Below are positions 6,353-9,022 of a DNA stretch of 9,022 nucleotides, one piece after another. Location: the NCBI GenBank assembly GCA_964464245.1, contig CAYXFH010000132.1, forward strand, positions 1-9,022, given 5' to 3'. The notes beneath the pieces are model-generated. The model was given only the letters and a program-made list of their open reading frames with translations, had not been told where the DNA came from and made no database searches. The first letter of the stretch is position 1; each line of letters begins with the position of its first letter. Source of the stretch: JAPLHV01 sp964464245 (GTDB lineage: Bacteria > Caldisericota > JANLFM01). The position numbers and the translations under genes were made by a program.

Positions 6353-7207
6353 ATGGGAACCGGCGCGGAGATCCGCATCGGCACAAGCGGTTGGAGCTAT
6401 CCCAAGGGAGAAGGGACTTGGAATGGAACCTTCTATCCCAAGGGCGTCAAGGGAGAGTTGGAGTATTACGCCCAGCGATTCTCCACCGTGGAAGTGAACA
6501 GCGCTTTCTACCGGCCGCCCGAGCCCGGGGTGGTCTGGGGGTGGGTCAGGCGAACGCCGGACTCTTTCCGCTTCGCTGTCAAGCTCTGGCAGAAATTCAC
6601 CCACCCGAAGATGTACCAGGAAGCGACAGGAGAATCGGCTGAGATCCAAGCCGGAGATGTCGAGCTCTTTCGTAAGGCCATTGACCCGCTGGCAACCAGC
6701 GGTAAACTGGCTGCTTTGTTGGCTCAGTTTCCCCCCAGTCTGCGCAACAACGAAGGTGGCCAAGCCATCCTGACGAGTGTCATGGAGGCTTTCCGTCCTT
6801 ACCCGCTGGCGGTGGAGTTGCGACACAAAAGCTGGAGCGACGACCCGAAGACGGCCCAACTCCTAGGCGATTACAACGCTGCCTGGGTGCGCATCGATGA
6901 ACCTCGTTTCGAGCTCTCTATCGCCGGGCGCCTGCCCATCACTGCCCCTCTCTCCTATTTCCGTTTTCATGGGCGAAACGCTGCCGACTGGTGGAGGGGG
7001 AACGTGGAAACCCGTTACAAGTACTTATATAGTGAAGAGGAGTTGAAGGGTCTGGCTGAACGCGTGCGGGAGACGGCTGAAGACCCTCGCACCGAGCGTG
7101 AGCTGGTCTTCTTCAACAATCACTTTAGCGGTTATGCCCCGCGCAACGCCTCTGGGTTGGCCGAACTGCTGGAACTGCCTTTTCAGAAGGAAGCGCTTTC
7201 GCTGTAG
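6353..7207 (+). CDS. DUF72 (YecE) family protein
   Basis: A 284-residue member of the DUF72/YecE family, a TIM-barrel-like fold of unknown biochemical role in the cytoplasm. Family signatures in order: IGTSGWSY (9-16), VEVNSAFYR (46-54), FRFAVKLWQKFTH (72-84), KLAALLAQFPPSL (118-130), AVELRHKSW (153-161), RIDEP (180-184), YFRFHGRN (202-209) and FFNNHFSGYAPRNA (253-266). The conserved Glu, Arg, His and Asn at strand ends look like a shared active or binding site. There is no signal peptide or membrane segment. It lies 14 bases after lexA with a strong AGGAGG, so it is probably co-transcribed and may be expressed when LexA autorepression is lifted. A part in DNA-damage response is only a guess from this position. 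The length and all motifs are normal for the family. Confidence 0.93.
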   Translation: MGTGAEIRIGTSGWSYPKGEGTWNGTFYPKGVKGELEYYAQRFSTVEVNSAFYRPPEPGVVWGWVRRTPDSFRFAVKLWQKFTHPKMYQEATGESAEIQAGDVELFRKAIDPLATSGKLAALLAQFPPSLRNNEGGQAILTSVMEAFRPYPLAVELRHKSWSDDPKTAQLLGDYNAAWVRIDEPRFELSIAGRLPITAPLSYFRFHGRNAADWWRGNVETRYKYLYSEEELKGLAERVRETAEDPRTERELVFFNNHFSGYAPRNASGLAELLELPFQKEALSL

Positions 7208-7283
7208 AACCACTCGATTGAGAGAACCTTCATCCCGGGTACGCGTCATATAGATGTAAGTAACGATAAGAGAGGAACGAACC
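7208..7283 (+). other. Short gap before the SLH-protein gene
   Basis: This 76-base gap contains AGAGGA (7271-7276), 7 bases before the GTG at 7284, which acts as ribosome binding site. TATAGA near 7248 could be a -10 box, but no acceptable -35 box stands at the right distance. No terminator hairpin with a T-run is visible after the DUF72 gene and no LexA box is present. Confidence 0.4.
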
Positions 7284-9022
7284 GTGAAAAAGAGCATCTT
7301 GTGCATCGCCGTTTCCGTGCTGATCTTGCTGAACTCAGCCGCTGTCTTGGCGGCATCCACACCCCAACCGCTCCCCCCGCCAGCCGGGGGCCTAGCATTG
7401 CATTTGGAACTGGAAAAAAGCCGATACGCGCCCGGCGAACTGGTTCCATTGCGAATGGTCCTGGAGAACCCGATGACCATTCCTGTGGATCTCACCTTCA
7501 ACTCGGGCCAACAATATGACATCGAGGTGCGCGGTCCGAACGGTTATTTTTGGCGCTGGTCGAAGGGTCGCGCTTTTACCCAAATTTTCGGCGCGATGAC
7601 AATCAAACCGGGGGAGAAGATAGTCTTTTTGGAGCCATGGCCGATACCCCAGACGGCTGCTGCGGGAACCTATTCGATAGTTGCCTGGATTACGGCCCAA
7701 GAAGGGCAACCACGCGCCACCGGCGAGGTGACAGTGGAAAGCGGGCTCCCACCCAGCGGGCCGCAAGTCGTCTATCTGGCTGATGAGCGAGGAGGGGTGA
7801 TCCTGGCTATCACCGAGCGAGCAGATCTCCTCACCGCTTTCCGCCAGATGCTGGCTGAGGGGAATTTCCTCTGGGTTGGCGGCGCCATCGAGAAGGCGGG
7901 CAACGCGCCTTGGAGCTTCCGCTTCACTCCAGCCACCCTGTCGGTCGCCGAGGTGACGGCCGGGTCTTTGCAGGCCCCTTCTATCGCAGCCATTGAGGAA
8001 GATCTGAGCCGGTGGCTGGACATCTCCCAGGCTTACATTCATGCCCAGGTCTTGGGCATTGACCCGCTGCCGTTCCCGGATGTGGAAGGCAATTGGGCGT
8101 ACCACAGCATCCTCTCTCTCTTCCACCAAGGGGTGGTGCAGGGTTACCCGGACGGCGCCTTCCGCCCGGAGCGACCCATCACGCGCGCCGAGTTCGCTAA
8201 AATGATGGCATCGGCCTATAACCTGCCCGTCTCTTCTCCCACGGCGCAAACCTTCTCCGACTTGCCCGCCACACACTGGGCTTTCGACTTGGTGGAAGCA
8301 GCGGCGCAGGCGAAACTCTTTTTAGGTTACCCCGACGGCGCCTTCCGCCCCGAAGATCCCGTCACCAAAGAGCAGGTCGTGGCTGTCTTGGTGCGAAAGG
8401 CTGGTTGGACCCTGACTACGCCTTCTTCGCCTACCTTCTCCGACCTCCCCCCTGTGGAGTGGTCGTTCCCCTTCGTGGAGACGGCCATAAAAGAGGGGCT
8501 TTTCCTCCCCAATGACCCCAACCTGGCCGGCGATCTCTTTCAAGGCAACGCACCGGCCACGCGCGCTCAGATCAGCGTGCTGGTGGCTCGCTTGCTGGCG
8601 CAATACAGCAGCATTAGCGGTTTTCAGGTAATCGCCGCCGACTCTGGAGGAGGGTTTGTGCCGGTGGAATTCTTTCGTCAACATGTTCCCGCTTTTCATC
8701 TCTACGGCGATGGATTTGTCATTGCTCTACGTGGAGGGTCAGTGCGACAGGCCACCTTCACCTATACCCAGGGGATGGATCTGGTGATCGTCCTGATGGC
8801 CTACGGTTTCCTCCAGATGGAGAGCAATTACCAGCCTGAACCGATGCCCACCGACTTGGGGACCACCTACATCCGTTGGCAAGGCCTGGTATCCCAAAAA
8901 GAAGTTTCGGAGTACGCCTGGGGAGCGCCGGGAGCTTTTCACTACCTCTATTCCTACTTGCGCAATGTCCCGCTCGAAGATAGCCAAGAGTACATCCCGG
9001 AGAAGAGCGCTCTCTTTGTCTC
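7284..9022 (+). CDS. Secreted multidomain SLH protein (BsuPI, BP74-like, three SLH), incomplete
   Basis: The frame is open from GTG 7284 to the right edge, giving 579 residues without a stop. It opens with a signal peptide (MKKS, then a hydrophobic core, probably cut after Ala near 23). Residues 37 to about 118 match the BsuPI (intracellular proteinase inhibitor) beta domain: FNSGQQYDIEVRGPNG, then WRWSKGRAFTQ and KPGEK. Residues 172 to about 257 resemble the BP74 N-terminal domain (WVGGAIEKAGNAPWSFRFTP, DLSRWLD). Three SLH domains begin at about 264, 324 and 385. The first two carry GYPDGAFRPE and ITRAEF or VTKEQV; the third is degenerate with ATRAQI. The rest (from about 440) contains GGGFVPVEFF and FHLYGDGFVI, a pattern seen in uncharacterised exported proteins. 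SLH domains normally hold proteins to secondary cell wall polymer or the outer envelope, so this is likely a surface protein; its ligand is unknown. The start is set by AGAGGA 7 bases upstream and by the signal peptide. Confidence 0.9.
   Translation, partial: MKKSILCIAVSVLILLNSAAVLAASTPQPLPPPAGGLALHLELEKSRYAPGELVPLRMVLENPMTIPVDLTFNSGQQYDIEVRGPNGYFWRWSKGRAFTQIFGAMTIKPGEKIVFLEPWPIPQTAAAGTYSIVAWITAQEGQPRATGEVTVESGLPPSGPQVVYLADERGGVILAITERADLLTAFRQMLAEGNFLWVGGAIEKAGNAPWSFRFTPATLSVAEVTAGSLQAPSIAAIEEDLSRWLDISQAYIHAQVLGIDPLPFPDVEGNWAYHSILSLFHQGVVQGYPDGAFRPERPITRAEFAKMMASAYNLPVSSPTAQTFSDLPATHWAFDLVEAAAQAKLFLGYPDGAFRPEDPVTKEQVVAVLVRKAGWTLTTPSSPTFSDLPPVEWSFPFVETAIKEGLFLPNDPNLAGDLFQGNAPATRAQISVLVARLLAQYSSISGFQVIAADSGGGFVPVEFFRQHVPAFHLYGDGFVIALRGGSVRQATFTYTQGMDLVIVLMAYGFLQMESNYQPEPMPTDLGTTYIRWQGLVSQKEVSEYAWGAPGAFHYLYSYLRNVPLEDSQEYIPEKSALFV
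8142..8182 (+). repeat. SLH-encoding direct repeat, copy 1
   Basis: These 41 bases encode GYPDGAFRPERPIT of the first SLH domain. They are nearly identical at the DNA level to 8325-8365, with most differences in the last third. This is internal domain duplication, not a mobile repeat. Confidence 0.7.
8325..8365 (+). repeat. SLH-encoding direct repeat, copy 2
   Basis: This is the second copy, 183 bases after the first, encoding GYPDGAFRPEDPVT of the second SLH domain. The spacing equals 61 codons, the usual SLH repeat period. Confidence 0.7.

Noticed and set aside
7392..8276. Long minus-strand open frame (294 codons) opposite the SLH gene
   Set aside because: The plus strand is open from 7284 to the edge with signal peptide, BsuPI and SLH motifs; the minus frame gives an Arg/Gly-rich product without recognisable motifs and is a shadow.
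8142..8365. Direct repeats as a possible CRISPR or mobile element
   Set aside because: Only two copies exist, in frame, encoding the conserved SLH motif at the normal domain period.

Overview
The window is about 60% G+C and carries six protein genes in two divergent groups. I see no tRNA, rRNA, CRISPR array, insertion sequence or phage gene. The Gram-positive-style LexA operators, a secreted protein with S-layer homology (SLH) domains and leaderless-looking promoters suggest a bacterium of the Terrabacteria type (Firmicutes-, Chloroflexota- or related). No rRNA or taxon-specific marker is present, so this is only an inference.

Left part, all on the minus strand: a DnaE-family DNA polymerase III alpha subunit (2411-5614) is followed after 7 bases by a Y-family polymerase IV, dinB (1189-2403), so the two form an operon. 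After a 150-base gap with its own promoter candidate and a long hairpin comes a major facilitator superfamily (MFS) transporter, which runs off the left edge (1-1038).

Centre: a 124-base divergent intergenic region (5615-5738) separates dnaE from lexA. It holds a near-consensus promoter for dnaE (TTGACA, 17 bases, AATACT) with a LexA-box-like site exactly in its spacer. It also holds a lexA promoter whose -10 box sits so close to the ATG that the message should be leaderless, with a second LexA-box-like site just upstream of that -10 box. The simplest reading is an autoregulated SOS switch: LexA represses itself and a two-polymerase operon. This resembles the lexA/imuA/imuB/dnaE2 mutagenesis cassettes, but no imuA is visible and the Y-family partner keeps its catalytic residues.

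Right part, plus strand: lexA (5739-6338) is followed after 14 bases by a DUF72/YecE family gene (6353-7207), probably co-transcribed. A separate gene from 7284 to beyond the right edge encodes a large secreted protein: signal peptide, BsuPI-type beta domain, a BP74-like domain, three SLH repeats and an uncharacterised C-terminal domain. Two genes, the MFS transporter and the SLH protein, are cut by the window edges.
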